DNA of 64,000 nucleotides from Anaeramoeba flamelloides (Eukaryota > Metamonada > Anaeramoebidae): the NCBI GenBank assembly GCA_027625915.1, contig JANTQA010000026.1:2108001-2172000 (forward strand), in the 5' to 3' direction. Shown here one piece after another: positions 36,629 through 47,585 of this stretch. Positions within the stretch are counted from its first letter, which is position 1; every line of letters begins with the position of its first letter. Made by a program: the position numbers and the translations under genes. The notes below the pieces were generated by a model. It made no database searches. It was given only the letters and a program-made list of their open reading frames with translations, and was not told where the DNA came from.

Positions 36629-38206
36629 ATGGGAAATCTAAATGAAAATCAAAAACTGGGCCCAAAACTGAGTGAGAAGTCTTTCAAAAAGCGATTAAAA
36701 AAACAGTTTGAGGGAACCAATTGTGCCTTTGTTCTTGACAACTTTACAAGGGTAGTTTATTTGAATGACAACTCACAAAGTCTTTTTCGGCAATATCAAA
36801 AGAACATTCAAGGCTTTACAATTGAGCAATTGTCTCCAAAAGTGCAGCCTCATTTGGGGCAAGCAAGTTCTTCATTAATCCAATACCTCGCAAACAAATC
36901 TCTCAACCAAATTAACGGCAATTCGCCACTTAATATTATTTGGTATTTTATGGTTCAAAAAAACAGTCAGCCGCATGACACAAACAAAAGTTCGCAATTG
37001 CCAAAACCAAGCAACAAGAAAAAAAACAAAAACAAAAAAAAAAAAAAACCAAAATCAACAAAAAAAATGAATAAAAAACGATTGAAAAAAGAAACTCAAG
37101 AAGAACAAGAGCCAGGACAAGGAAAACAGAACCAAAAACAAAACGCAAACGGAATAAACATTAAAATTGAAAAGAAAAGACAAAAAAAAATCAAAAAAAA
37201 AAAAAAAAAAAAAGATCCCAATGACAAATATTCCAAATTGGGAGACACAAAACTTGGGATCTGGACGGAAGCTGTTGTTTCTGCTTTAAATGTTGAGGAA
37301 AGTCTTTATTTTGAGGTTGTCTTTAACAAAATTGAACCGCCCACCGAGCTATTGGACAAGCGACTAAAGATTCTGAAATTCAAGAAGAAGATTGCAAAGT
37401 CACAAAGGGCGATCAAAGAATCCCAAAATAGGATCCAAACAAGCTCATTCACACACCAAACAAACCGCTTGCAAGAGCAATTCAAGGTCAAAGTCAGCGA
37501 GACTAACCAAAAAAGAGACAAGTTTACCAAGGTGAAAAACGAACTCGAGGACATCCAAGAAAGACTCAGCGAAAGGCTGACAAAGGAAAGCTTCGACTAT
37601 TCAAAATTTCACGAACGAGAATTGAAGCCGACAATCGACCAGCTGTCTTACCAAGAAAAAAAAATTGCCTTTCAACTGAAAAAATTGAGGTCGGTGAAGA
37701 TGACTGATTCGTACCGAACAAAGATCACAACAAACTACACCCGGATTGAAAAGAAAAAAGAAGACTCGATCCACTTACGGGCAGAAACCAAGAGGACAAT
37801 TGAGAAAATTGAAAAGAATCATCTTCAGATCAAGGAGATCCGACAAAGGAGGATTAACACCCTAATGGAATCTGAAAAGTTTCAAAAACAGAAAAACGAT
37901 ATTCAAAATTTAATCGAAAGAATTGAATATATAACAAAGACAACCAAAGATGTGAAAAGAAGAATTTCCAATATAATATTAGATAAAGAACTTGAAAACC
38001 AAATTTCAATCACGAAAAATAGAATAAAAAAAATCACTCAATACAATAACTCGACCAAAATACAATTGGCAAGACTGAAACCCAGAGCAAGATCAATCAC
38101 ATCAACTGATATACAAAAGCATTTAAAAAATAGCTTTGTAAGGAGATTTCTATTTTTATTTTTATTTTTTTTTTTTTATTATAATTTTATTTTGTGTACT
38201 GTTTAA
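36629..38206 (+). CDS. PAS-domain coiled-coil protein
   Basis: I choose the ATG at 36629 (MGNLNENQ), because the frame upstream has only a TTG. A myristoylation signal is conceivable (Gly2) but position 6 is Glu, so weak. Residues ~25-100 read as a PAS sensor fold: FVLDNFTRVVYLNDN, then LSPKVQPHLGQ, then IIWYFMV. A long Lys/Gln/Asn low-complexity insert follows, and the last PAS strands appear after it (LGIWTEAVVSALNVEE, YFEVVFNKIEPP). Residues ~230-500 are a charged coiled coil. The frame runs to a stop at 38206, but the last 23 codons are Phe-rich non-coding-like sequence behind a good donor (TTT|GTAAGG, exon end 38137). I therefore expect splicing to another exon. A candidate at 38267-38296 (acceptor ACTTAG, phase 0) would add nine codons including TGA. 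The PAS call is moderate; ligand and output are unknown. Confidence 0.72.
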   Translation: MGNLNENQKLGPKLSEKSFKKRLKKQFEGTNCAFVLDNFTRVVYLNDNSQSLFRQYQKNIQGFTIEQLSPKVQPHLGQASSSLIQYLANKSLNQINGNSPLNIIWYFMVQKNSQPHDTNKSSQLPKPSNKKKNKNKKKKKPKSTKKMNKKRLKKETQEEQEPGQGKQNQKQNANGINIKIEKKRQKKIKKKKKKKDPNDKYSKLGDTKLGIWTEAVVSALNVEESLYFEVVFNKIEPPTELLDKRLKILKFKKKIAKSQRAIKESQNRIQTSSFTHQTNRLQEQFKVKVSETNQKRDKFTKVKNELEDIQERLSERLTKESFDYSKFHERELKPTIDQLSYQEKKIAFQLKKLRSVKMTDSYRTKITTNYTRIEKKKEDSIHLRAETKRTIEKIEKNHLQIKEIRQRRINTLMESEKFQKQKNDIQNLIERIEYITKTTKDVKRRISNIILDKELENQISITKNRIKKITQYNNSTKIQLARLKPRARSITSTDIQKHLKNSFVRRFLFLFLFFFFYYNFILCTV

Positions 38207-38299
38207 CATTCTTGTTCTTCCAAATTTCAAAAGTTTTTATATTACTGCCAATTTAATATAACTTAGAACCCTTTAATAATGCCCTTCTTTTTTTGACCT

Positions 38300-41200
38300 T
38301 ATAATCAATGGCAAATATTAAAAAATGATTTTTTACAAATTGTTGGCCGAGAAATTAACCAATAATTAATAATGGGAAATGATTATTATTTTTCTTTTTC
38401 AAAATATATAAAAAATATATCAAAAGAAAATCATCACACACACATATATATATTTCGTCAAATTACTGTTAAATCTTGATTTTTCAATTTAGTAGAGAGG
38501 GAAAATTGAGCACCCAACCAGAAATAAAAACAATTATTTCCTCATCTTTTAAACAACCCCAAATAGCAACTAAAATTAAAAAAAGGCGAAATTTAACTAA
38601 TTTTAGTTATATTCATTTCTACAAATGCCAAGTAAATTTAAATTCCATTAATTAAATCCTTTCTAATTTTAATTAGTTATTCTGAAATATATACTTGTTC
38701 TTTCTTTACTTTAATTATTTGTTTGGGAAGAAAAAAAAAAAAAAAAAAAATTGATAAAGGAGGTTGATTCGTACTTGATAGAACTATCATTTTTTTTTCT
38801 TTGTCTTTTTTTCTTTTATTTTTCGAAAACAAAGGTATTGGCATGGATTTCTCTTTAAATAGCAAACATTATAGGTTTTTAAAAAATTAATCAGCGAAAC
38901 AAAAAAAATTATTTAATGTAAAACAATTTTATTTAAAAGTTACATTTTTGGCAAATTTGTGTTGAAATAGGAAAATAATTTCATTTTGAGGTTTTGAATA
39001 TACAAAATTAAACGAATTGAAAAAAAAAAAAATCGAGAAAAAAAACCATACAATTATATTTACCATTCCACCTCTATTCCAGCCTTTCCTAAATTGGTAT
39101 TTTTAAAATAATTTAATTTTTTTTTTTGGAAAAATCAAAAAGTTTGAGAAAAATAAACCTTAAATTTAAACAATATAACTTTTACCTTTCTAAATTTTGT
39201 AATCAAGTATTTGATCTTCCAACCCCTTTTCTTTTCATTTCATCTGTTAATTATTTTTTTTTTAAATATTCTTCTAAAAAATCGGGGAAAAAAAGAAAGA
39301 AAAATTATTAAAAATAAAAGAATCGAATAAAAAAGGTTTTCAAAGTCATTTTTTAGTAAATGTGCCTTTTTAAATATACATAATTTACTTTTGTTTTGCT
39401 GAACCAAAAAAATAAAAAAAAATGATCAGTAAAATCATGAAGATTACTTTTCAAAAGGAAATATTAAAAAATAACAGACAACTTTTATTTTTATTTAAAG
39501 AACATTTTTTATATAATTTGTAAATTTTCTTATAATATACACATTTAAACTAACTCCAAATTTAACAAATAAAACAAGTTTTTTTAGTTGTAATTAATTT
39601 TTTTTTTTTTTTTTTATAGAAATTAAATATTCATTACAAAAGTACAAAAAATAATATTTTAATTTTCAAAATTTTTTTGATGAATTTGTGTTTTTACCTT
39701 TTGTATATAAAATCACAAAAGATGGAAATAAACATGTTTTTTTGTTTTTTTTAATTTGAAAATTTTATGAAAATACGAAAAGTTTTTCTTAATCAAATTT
39801 AAAAAAAAAAAAAAAAGAAACAAATCAGAATCAATTGGTAAAGAAAGAATAATGTTTACTAAAGAATTAAAGAAAATTCTCATCTTTTTATCAAATCCAT
39901 TTTTTGAAAGAAAACATTAACCCCCCCTGTGCTTTACAAATGATTGCCAGGCGAATGGATTTTTAAAAACTATTTGGCTTGAACACAAATTGCAATTTTA
40001 CTCAAACTTAAATGGAAGCTTGTAAGAATTCCTGAAAAAACGTCGAAAAAACTCAAAAATGGAAAATATTCGAATTTTTTCAAACACGTCGGAAATCATA
40101 AAGATTGTTGTTTAAACAGTGTATAGACTCGCTTTTTTCGATTTTGTTTTATCATGAATGGAAAAAACATCTTTAAAGTTCAAAAATTTTGAAAAAAATA
40201 AAATTTCTCAAAACTCTAATACTCTTGATAATTGTTATTTTTTAAAAGCAAATTGGGTTTTAAAATCATTAAATTTTAACAAATTGAACAAAAAGAATAT
40301 GTAAAATAATCATCTGTACCTGATCTAAAAAAATTTTTTTGCAATATTGTTTTCAAAAGAATCTGTATTAAATTTTCTAAACAAAACATAAAAAACATTT
40401 AATGAAAAAAAATTTCGAATTTAAATTCCTCAGAATTATATGGTTAGATTAGACAATAATAATTCAAAAGCGATTTTTTATTTTTGGATTTAAATGGTAT
40501 CATTTTGTAAACTTGACTTTCTCTTAATTTTTCTAATTAAAAATCCTCAAAATTAGATGGCTAAATTAGATTATCATAATTCAAAAGTGATGTTTTTGTT
40601 TTTGAATTTAAATCGAGTATCTTTTTGTAAACTTGACTTTCTCTTTTTTTGTTCTTTTTATCTCAAAAAAAAAAAAAAATAAACTACAAAAAATATTGAA
40701 TTATTTTTATTTATTTTTTGAAAATAATAAGAGATTTTTTTGTGTTCTTAAAACTCAGAAATTTAAAAATTTACCCGGAACATCGATAATTAGCACCGTT
40801 AAAGAATAAAAATAAAAGTAAACACCATTAAAAGTCTATTATCAATGATTTTTGACTTTTTGAAAAAATTCGAATATTTTTTATGTACCCACCCATCCTA
40901 TGAAAAAAATCGAAAAATTTGGATCAAAGAATTAATACAAATAAACAAAAATAATAAATATTTATAGAATAGTATCTTTGATTTTATTCAAAATAAAGAC
41001 TGAGTAAAGAATTAAAAAAAAATTGAGATCGATCAAATTGTTTCTCATAGAATTAGCGGTTTATTTAAACTATACTCTTTCATCAATTTTATCACACCTC
41101 TTGGTGGATTTTATAAATTTTTTAATTAATGGGATCAAAAATCAGAAAATAACAGATTTGGAAAATTGTACTCATCATGAGTATTCAAAAAACAAAAATT

Positions 41201-41409
41201 GTTTATAGAAATTAGATTTCGGTTCATATTAGTAAACATGAAATAGAACTTTTTTCAAAAATCAATTCAAAAAGTTATTTTTAAAAACCTTTTAAAAAAA
41301 AAAAAACTTGCTTTAAAAATCATCTAATTTTTTTTTATTTTCTTTTCAATTTTTCCTCTTTAATTTATTTTTCTCGAAAAATCCAAAAGAGCGAGGGATT
41401 TGATTTTAG
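38300..41409. other. gene-free stretch with tandem and inverted repeats
   Basis: No exon was recognised. It contains a two-copy tandem repeat (40420-40650) and an inverted pair built on AAATATTCGAATTTTTTCAAA at about 40062 and 40860-40883 that encloses it. It could still hide small exons of the PAS gene or 5' exons of the RGS gene. Confidence 0.5.
40420..40650 (+). repeat. two-copy tandem repeat, ~115 bp
   Basis: The units at 40420-40533 and 40535-40650 share TCAAAATTAGATGGCTAAAT (copy 1 TCAGAATTATATGGTTAGAT), ATAATTCAAAAG and TTTTGTAAACTTGACTTTCT. An inverted ~22 bp pair at 40062 and 40860 flanks the duplication, so all may belong to one ~820 bp element. Confidence 0.65.
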
Positions 41410-41440
41410 CTACACTAGAAGAGGCGATAATAATAAATCA

Positions 41441-41729
41441 ATGGGATACTTTAATGTAAAATCAAAAATGGGGTTTTTAAATCCAGATTCGTCAACTAAA
41501 GGCAAGAAAAGGAAGAAAAGAACAAGCCCAAGGAGGAGGACTGCTTTAAGAACGAAACTTACTCCTCGAGGAAAATCATCATTTTTAAAAAATTTTGAAA
41601 ATTTTAATACCAAGCCCTCATTAAGCCACAATCGTCGTTTTTCAACTTCAAGGTATTTATTCGATTTAATTTCAATTAAAAAAAATATAAAATAAAATAT
41701 TTTAATTTTGAACTTTTTGTTTAACAATT

Positions 41730-41783
<54 letters not shown>

Positions 41784-43379
41784 ATGTATGTATGTGTATA
41801 CACGTTTACGTTTATTTATGGAATGATTAAAAAATTAAAATAAATAGCAAAATACATGATCTTATCTCCAGAAAAGGTATAAATGCTACAAAAGATCCAC
41901 AAAGTGAAACTGATTATTCTTCAGAAAGTTTTACAAAAATTAAAACTACTAAAAATCTCAACAAATTTGATGAATTTATTAAATTACTCATTGGAAAAGA
42001 ATATTATCAAGAATTTCTTGCTGAAAGATTTAAAGTTGAACCATTATTATTATATTTTGCAATCAAAGCATTTAAAACATTTTATAATGAAAAGGTTTGA
42101 TTTATTATTATTATTATTATTTGTTATTTTTATTTTTTTTTTATTAACAATAATCTTTATTATCCGAGATCTTTATTATTAATGATAATTATATTCTTCC
42201 TATTATTAAATAAAACAAAAACAAAAAAACTCAAAATAAAAAAAAAAAAAAAAATTCACAAAATAACTCCAACAAAAAAAATAGAATGGAATTGATCTTT
42301 CTGATTATATTACTCAAAGATTCATTATGGACGATTCATTATTTCAGGTTGAATTACCAGACGAAATCAAAAAGGAATTGAATTTAAAATGGGAAACAGA
42401 TCAAAATTCTATCGATATGTTTGATAAAGTGGAAGAGGTTATTTACCCATTAATTAGCGAAAAATATTTTAAAGAATTTGTTGGATCCTTTTTATATAAT
42501 GAATTACTTGATTTAAATATTAAAGAGAACGAAGATATTAAAAAAACAACATACCGTCTAGGGATCTTTATATCTGAAGAAAAAAACACCTTAGCTTTAA
42601 ATTCTTCCTTTGAGTTTAAAGGAGAAATCAGATTGCCATGCGAATTAATTGAGGATTTGATGGAAAATTTGATCGATATGCTCCGAGCGAATTATTCATT
42701 TAGCAGTGAAACGGTAAATTGCCACAAGCTCTCACGGTCGATACCATTTAAAAGATTTAAAGTGTCCTGCTCCGAATTAACAAATATCGAATTTTCCAAA
42801 ATTAACAATTTAATGGAGAGCGCGAAAAAATCTTTTTTTATCAATCTATATAATGTAATGTTTTTACATTCCATTTTTACCAACAAAATGCCAAATGATA
42901 AAAGCACGTTCAATCATTTTTTACAAAATAGCAAATATATTCTTGGTGGCAGTTTAATTACTCTTCTCGATATCAGAGCTGGCGTCTTTGGAATTAAGTC
43001 ACATAAAAAGCCAAATGTCGCATTATTAAAAAAACTCGGAATATATAATATCTTCAATAACGACCCTAGAATACACTTTACTTTATTAAATTGTACTTCG
43101 CAGCCAGTCCTGTTGTCCGTTTATCAATCGGAAAATATGGAAAGGCAACTTGAGGATGCAACTAAATATTACTTAAACAATTATTTATTTATTGATTATC
43201 AAAAAAAATCAATAACACTCCCAATATTAATCGATGAAAATAGTTCTGATTTTGCGAGTAATAATACCCAAATAATCGTTTGGATACGAAACCATTTAAA
43301 GTTCACTGATCCCATTAGCTTATATTCTTTATCTTTCAAAATTCCAAAATCTAAAATTTCTAATTTAATCATATTTTAA
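41441..43379 (+). CDS. RGS-DUF547 fusion protein (three exons)
   Basis: Exons are 41441-41652, 41872-42094 and 42285-43379. Joints are GT-AG with matching phases (2, then 0). Length is 509 residues from the ATG at 41441. The N-terminus is basic and low-complexity. Residues ~100-212 form an RGS box: FDEFIKLLIGKEYYQEFLAE, then LLLYFAIKAFKTFYNEK, then ISEKYFKEFVGSFLYNELL. RGS boxes bind active G-alpha subunits and speed GTP hydrolysis. Residues ~270-440 form a DUF547 domain, with KSFFINLYNVMFLH, ILGGSLITLLDIRAG, DPRIHFTLLNCTSQPV and VYQSENMERQLEDATKYYL. DUF547 has no settled activity. The upstream frame is open to a possible acceptor (TTTTAG at 41409), so a 5' exon may exist and the true start could lie further up. 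The phase there does not fit a direct join to the PAS gene's last donor. Both domain calls are strong. Confidence 0.85.
41733..41800. repeat. compound (TA)n(TG)n(TATG)n microsatellite in an intron
   Basis: Lies in the first recognised intron of the RGS-DUF547 gene, between donor GTATTT (41653) and acceptor ATCTCCAG (41871). Confidence 0.9.
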
Positions 43380-43554
43380 TTTTTAATTTTTTTTTTTTAT
43401 TAAATTATCTTGAATTTTATTTAAATATTTTTTTATCCAACATTTAATAAAAATTTGAATTATTTTGATTGTTATTATTTATTTATTTTTTTCTTATTTA
43501 TTTATTGTTTAATATTATTTATAATTTAAAATAAAATATTAAAGATTCGATTTT

Positions 43555-43705
43555 AATAATTAACTATTTTCCAGTCAAAGTGGCCTGGTTATAATGTAGA
43601 AATTATATGTGTCCAATGGGTTTGAATGAATAATAAACTATTTTCCAGACAAAGAATCCAATTGTAATGGGTGAATTACATGTGTTTTAAGGGTTTGCAT
43701 GTATA
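43555..43705 (+). repeat. two-copy tandem repeat, ~72 bp
   Basis: Two units begin AACTATTTTCCAG(T/A)CAAAG and end near GGGTTTG(A/C)ATG. Confidence 0.7.
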
Positions 43706-44548
43706 TTAGAAGAAAAAATTTTATTTTGGACAATTTCAAAATTGAAAACATTTTTTCACATTTTTCTTTTTTTCAGGATTTTTTTTTACATCTAATTCAT
43801 TTACAAATTTTTTCTTTATTACAAGATCAATAGTCACTTGGTAAAATCTGGTTATTCTAAGGTTATTGAAACCATGGAAATGATTGTTGAGAAATCTTAT
43901 TAATTTCTATTGGGATTTTATTCAATCGTTGATCTTGATATTTAAATTAATAAATGTGAAACAATTTTGACTTCATTTTTATTACCTTTTTCAAATAGAG
44001 TCCATAAATCCCAACCTACCTCGTTTGGGGACTTGATTTCTAAAAGAAAAGTATGGAAAATGAAATGATAATTATTTTCATATTTATTATTCAAATGCCA
44101 GTAGGAGATAAAAATGAACAATCTTATTTTTCTCAAATAGTTCTATAAGAATTTTTGTTTTTCAATTTTTAAGAAAATTTATTGAATAATTAGTTTTCTT
44201 TTAGACCGATATCAACAATTCTTTGGTGTGTATTATTCTGCTTATTTCTTATTTGTTCTTCAAAATTCAGTTATACAAAATAATTGATTTTTGTAAAAAA
44301 CTGTTGTGCCCCCTTTAACTGAAATAAAGTTTAGAAGAAAAAATTTATTTTTGGAAATTTATTATTTAATTTTTTTTTTTTATATTTTGCTTTTTTTTTT
44401 CTCGATTTGGTTTTGATACTCAATTATTTTGTTGATTTTTTTTTATTGTACTACCTATAGTCATTTCGTAAAAACATATTATTCTAATGTCATTGAAATA
44501 GTGTATGTGATTCTAGAGAAAATCATTTTAATTTCTAATGGACTTTTA

Positions 44549-45580
44549 AACTCAATTCCAAAAAATGGGACACAAAAAAAAAAATTACATTAATAAAAAT
44601 ATACTCCAAAATACATGATACTTGAACATTAAAATAATAAAAGACCCGAAAATATTTAATTAATACTATTTATATATTTTATAGTAAATTTAAAATTCAA
44701 TTCGAAAAAAAAAAAAAGAAAAAATAAAAAAAAGTTTCCCCTATTTTTGGAACACGGCTACCAAAAAATCCATTTTTATTGAAAGAAAAATTAATAAAAA
44801 TTATTAATAGATTCAGCTTGTCTTTTGATAACTAAATCTATCGTTTTAAATATAGAGTTTACTAATTATCTTAGGTTTTCCAACTCAAAGTATTCCATAC
44901 ATTAGTGAAAATTTTAAAAATTCTTCTTTGTTTTTTGGTTACAATTTTCAAGTTTAGTATCCATAAATTCCCAATTGTGTTTAAATTTGTGGAATTGGGG
45001 GTCAAGGGTCCAGAACATTACATCCCCGATTTAAGTAAGTTTGAGTTTTTTTTTGAAGTATGTGGACAAGCTCCATCCTTTTGTAAAATCCATTTCAACT
45101 CACCATATTCTGAATTAGCGAGTTGAATTATATTTGATTTTTTTGATAATATCATTAATAATACATTCAGTATTCACACTTCCATTAATGATAATAAGGT
45201 CTGTTTGTAGGCCATGTGCCCTAGCACACCATATCATGATTTTTTTCAAAAAAATTTTTTCTTGATAAAAAAAGAATCTTTTTTCTTTTTGAGAGAAAAA
45301 AAAAAAATTTTTTTTGTGATCAGAATGAAAACTTTTAAATTTCATTTTAAAGTGGTTTTGAGATTTTCGAAAAGTTTTGAAAAAAAAAGAATCCAAAAAA
45401 AATCAAAAAAATTATTGAAAATCAAAAATCAAAAAATAATGAAAAAAAATTATAAATAATTAACTTTAAAATTATTTACATTGATTGTTAATATCTAATG
45501 TGACTATTTAAGAGTCAAATATCACTTTTCTAGGAATTAAATTGGTTTTGAAGGTGTGCCCCAATTTTTGGAATTGAGTT
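44549..45580 (-). mobile_element. Tc1/mariner element, decayed
   Basis: Ends are AACTCAATTCCAAAAAATGG and its inverse (CCAATTTTTGGAATTGAGTT), each flanked by TA, the classical Tc1/mariner target duplication. Length 1032 bp is close to a full mariner. A decayed transposase lies on the minus strand inside. It sits in the second copy of a tandem repeat, so it inserted after that duplication. Confidence 0.85.
44840..45396 (-). pseudogene. Tc1/mariner transposase relic (DDE superfamily)
   Basis: Minus-strand frames give successive family blocks: MIWCARAHGLQTDLIIINGS, then (another frame) WILQKDGACPHTSK, then NSTNLNTIGNLW. These match the standard pattern MvWGgIs..g..dL, LQqDNAPcHtsk and SPDLNPIENLW. 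The second catalytic Asp is kept in QKDGAC, but the third-block Asp and Glu are Asn and Gly. There are at least two in-frame stops and one frame change, so the gene cannot make active enzyme. N-terminal DNA-binding blocks were not recognised. Confidence 0.8.
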
Positions 45581-46513
45581 TATTTTGATCTTCAATAGTA
45601 GATCCAAATTAACATTGAACAACTTTTCAATTTGTTAACAAAGAATTCTGGTTTTTTCAATTATTTAAGAAAAACTATTGATTTATTTGTTCTATTTTAG
45701 ATTGATATCAATTATTCTTTAATGTGGATTATTAAATTATTTTTTATTTGTTTTTTAGGGGTCAATGATAATAAAAAAATAATTGAAATGTTGTAAAAAA
45801 TATTGGTACCCTTTGACTAAAAACAAGCTTATTTTGATTTGAAATCTTTTAAAAAAATTTTTTGTATTTTTAAAAAAGTGTTATTTTTAATTGTAATGGC
45901 GAAATAGTGATGAATATGAAATTTGAATAAAGTCAATCGCTTTTTTTTAGAATTGGGATGATTCTAATAATGACTATTCTCACTTTTTTTAAAAAATCAT
46001 TATAATAAAAAACTTATCTTTTTTTATTTGGTTTTTATAAACATAACTTGCCGAAATCATAAGTTCCATTGAAACAACTAATTATTCATTTGAAAAACAC
46101 CAATAGAATAAATAATAGAATAATAGTGTAGATTTTCCAAGTGATGGTTCAAATAAACTGGTATCAACATGTTTTATATGATCAACAATCCAAATAATTC
46201 TTACTTTAAAAAAAAATTAATTTGAAATAAATCTACTAATCTAACCCAACTTATTTTTTTACAAAAAGTAATTACTCAATCACAAAAAAAAAAAAAAATA
46301 ATTCAATAAAATATTTTCATTTGAAAATAAATACTAAAATTGAGTATATGAATACTAAAGATGTACATTCCTAATAAATGCCATAGATTTATTATACATA
46401 CTTAATTTTGATTTTTTCTAGGGTGGATATCATTTTTTACAACAAATTTAAATAATTTATTTTTACAAAAAATGATTTTTTTTTGAGTTTTTATTTCTAA
46501 AATTTTTATTCTA

Positions 46514-46990
46514 CGGTTATCAAAATAATACATATATAAAAATTTCATCGTATATCAAAATAGAAAGGCCTGCTTCTTTTTTATACAAGATCTATTCATT
46601 GGTTGATCAGAAAAACGAATAATAAACAACAATTCATTTGGATATTGATTTCTTGAAGTTCGATTATTTAAAAAGAAAATCTCAAAATGAAAGATCAAAC
46701 TGTAAAATTTATCTCAAGAAATAGAGTAAATTTTTGATTAAATTTTTATCTTCAAAAAAAAAAAAAAAAATTCCTAAAAAATTGAGAAAATTACTGAAAA
46801 ATGTTGAACAAATTGCATTCATAATTTAAATTTTATTTAAAATATCAAACAGTTTAGTTTCAAAATTGGTTTGAACTTATGTATACTATTTGGTAGTGAA
46901 TTAAATTTTGCTTTGGAACAAGAAAGAAAAAAAAAACAAGGAATATATTTATAAAGATTGATTAGAATCTTGTGAAAATGTTTTTTTTTT
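46514..46990. mobile_element. mariner-type MITE, copy 1
   Basis: About 475 bp homologous along its length to 55860-56337 (shared ATTTAAAAAGAAA, AAATTTATCTCAA-AAATAGAGT, TACCATTTGGTAGTG against TACTATTTGGTAGTG). The left end is TA then CGGTTATCAAAATAATAC; the right end is degraded. No coding capacity. Confidence 0.7.
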
Positions 46991-47307
46991 TGGTAACTTT
47001 ATAGTTTTTTTGGCAAAAATAATTTATTTTAATAGTTTTATAAAAGATTATAAGAACCTTTACCAATACAAAAGGAAGTTATCTGTACTTTATTCTGAAG
47101 AAAATGTTTAGTAATTGTACCCTGAATAATTTGATAAAAAAAAGGTAACAAGAACAAAACTTTAAAATACTTTTTCAATAGTGATTGATACTAAAAATGA
47201 ATAAATTTTTTTTTGATAATTGTACATCTTCACATATTATTAAGGGGCTAACACCACTTATAGATTAATAGAAAATAAAAGTGTGTTGAAATTAAAAATA
47301 GATAAGA

Positions 47308-47585
47308 TTACTCTTTGTTGAAAAATAAACTGAAGATAATTTTCATTCAACTTTTCAAAAAGAGCTTTTGGAAATCATTTCAAATTTCAATCTTTTAATT
47401 CCTATATCAGCCTGAATTTATAATTTACCTTTTAGAATTGGGTAAGTTTGATTATTTGTTTTAATTCTTCAAATAGATTTTTTTGGAAAGCTGAATGAAA
47501 ATATTGATCATTTTTATTGCACAATTTACAATAATTACTTTTTCCATCAAATATCTTTTTAAAATTTCTATTATGAATATTAATT
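47308..47585 (+). repeat. dispersed foldback repeat G, copy 2
   Basis: Homologous to 9358-9620. The inverted arms are clear here: ATTTTCATTCAACTTTTC against GGAAAGCTGAATGAAAAT. Confidence 0.6.

Larger units (their letters stand above)
43725..45870 (+). repeat. tandem duplication of a ~640 bp unit, second copy interrupted
   Basis: 43808-43925 matches 44448-44548 (AATAGTCACTTGGTAAAA against TATAGTCATTTCGTAAAA; TTATTCTAAxGT-ATTGAAA). 44150-44335 matches 45650-45835 (GATATCAAxxATTCTTTxxTG; CCCTTTGACT against CCCTTTAACT). The order of blocks shows two head-to-tail copies, the second opened by the 1032 bp mariner element at 44549-45580. Confidence 0.65.

Noticed and set aside
36629-43379. PAS and RGS-DUF547 as one gene
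   Set aside because: The PAS donor is phase 0 and the possible RGS acceptor at 41409 needs two bases from the upstream exon. No linking exon was seen in the 3.3 kb between. Kept as two genes, though not excluded.
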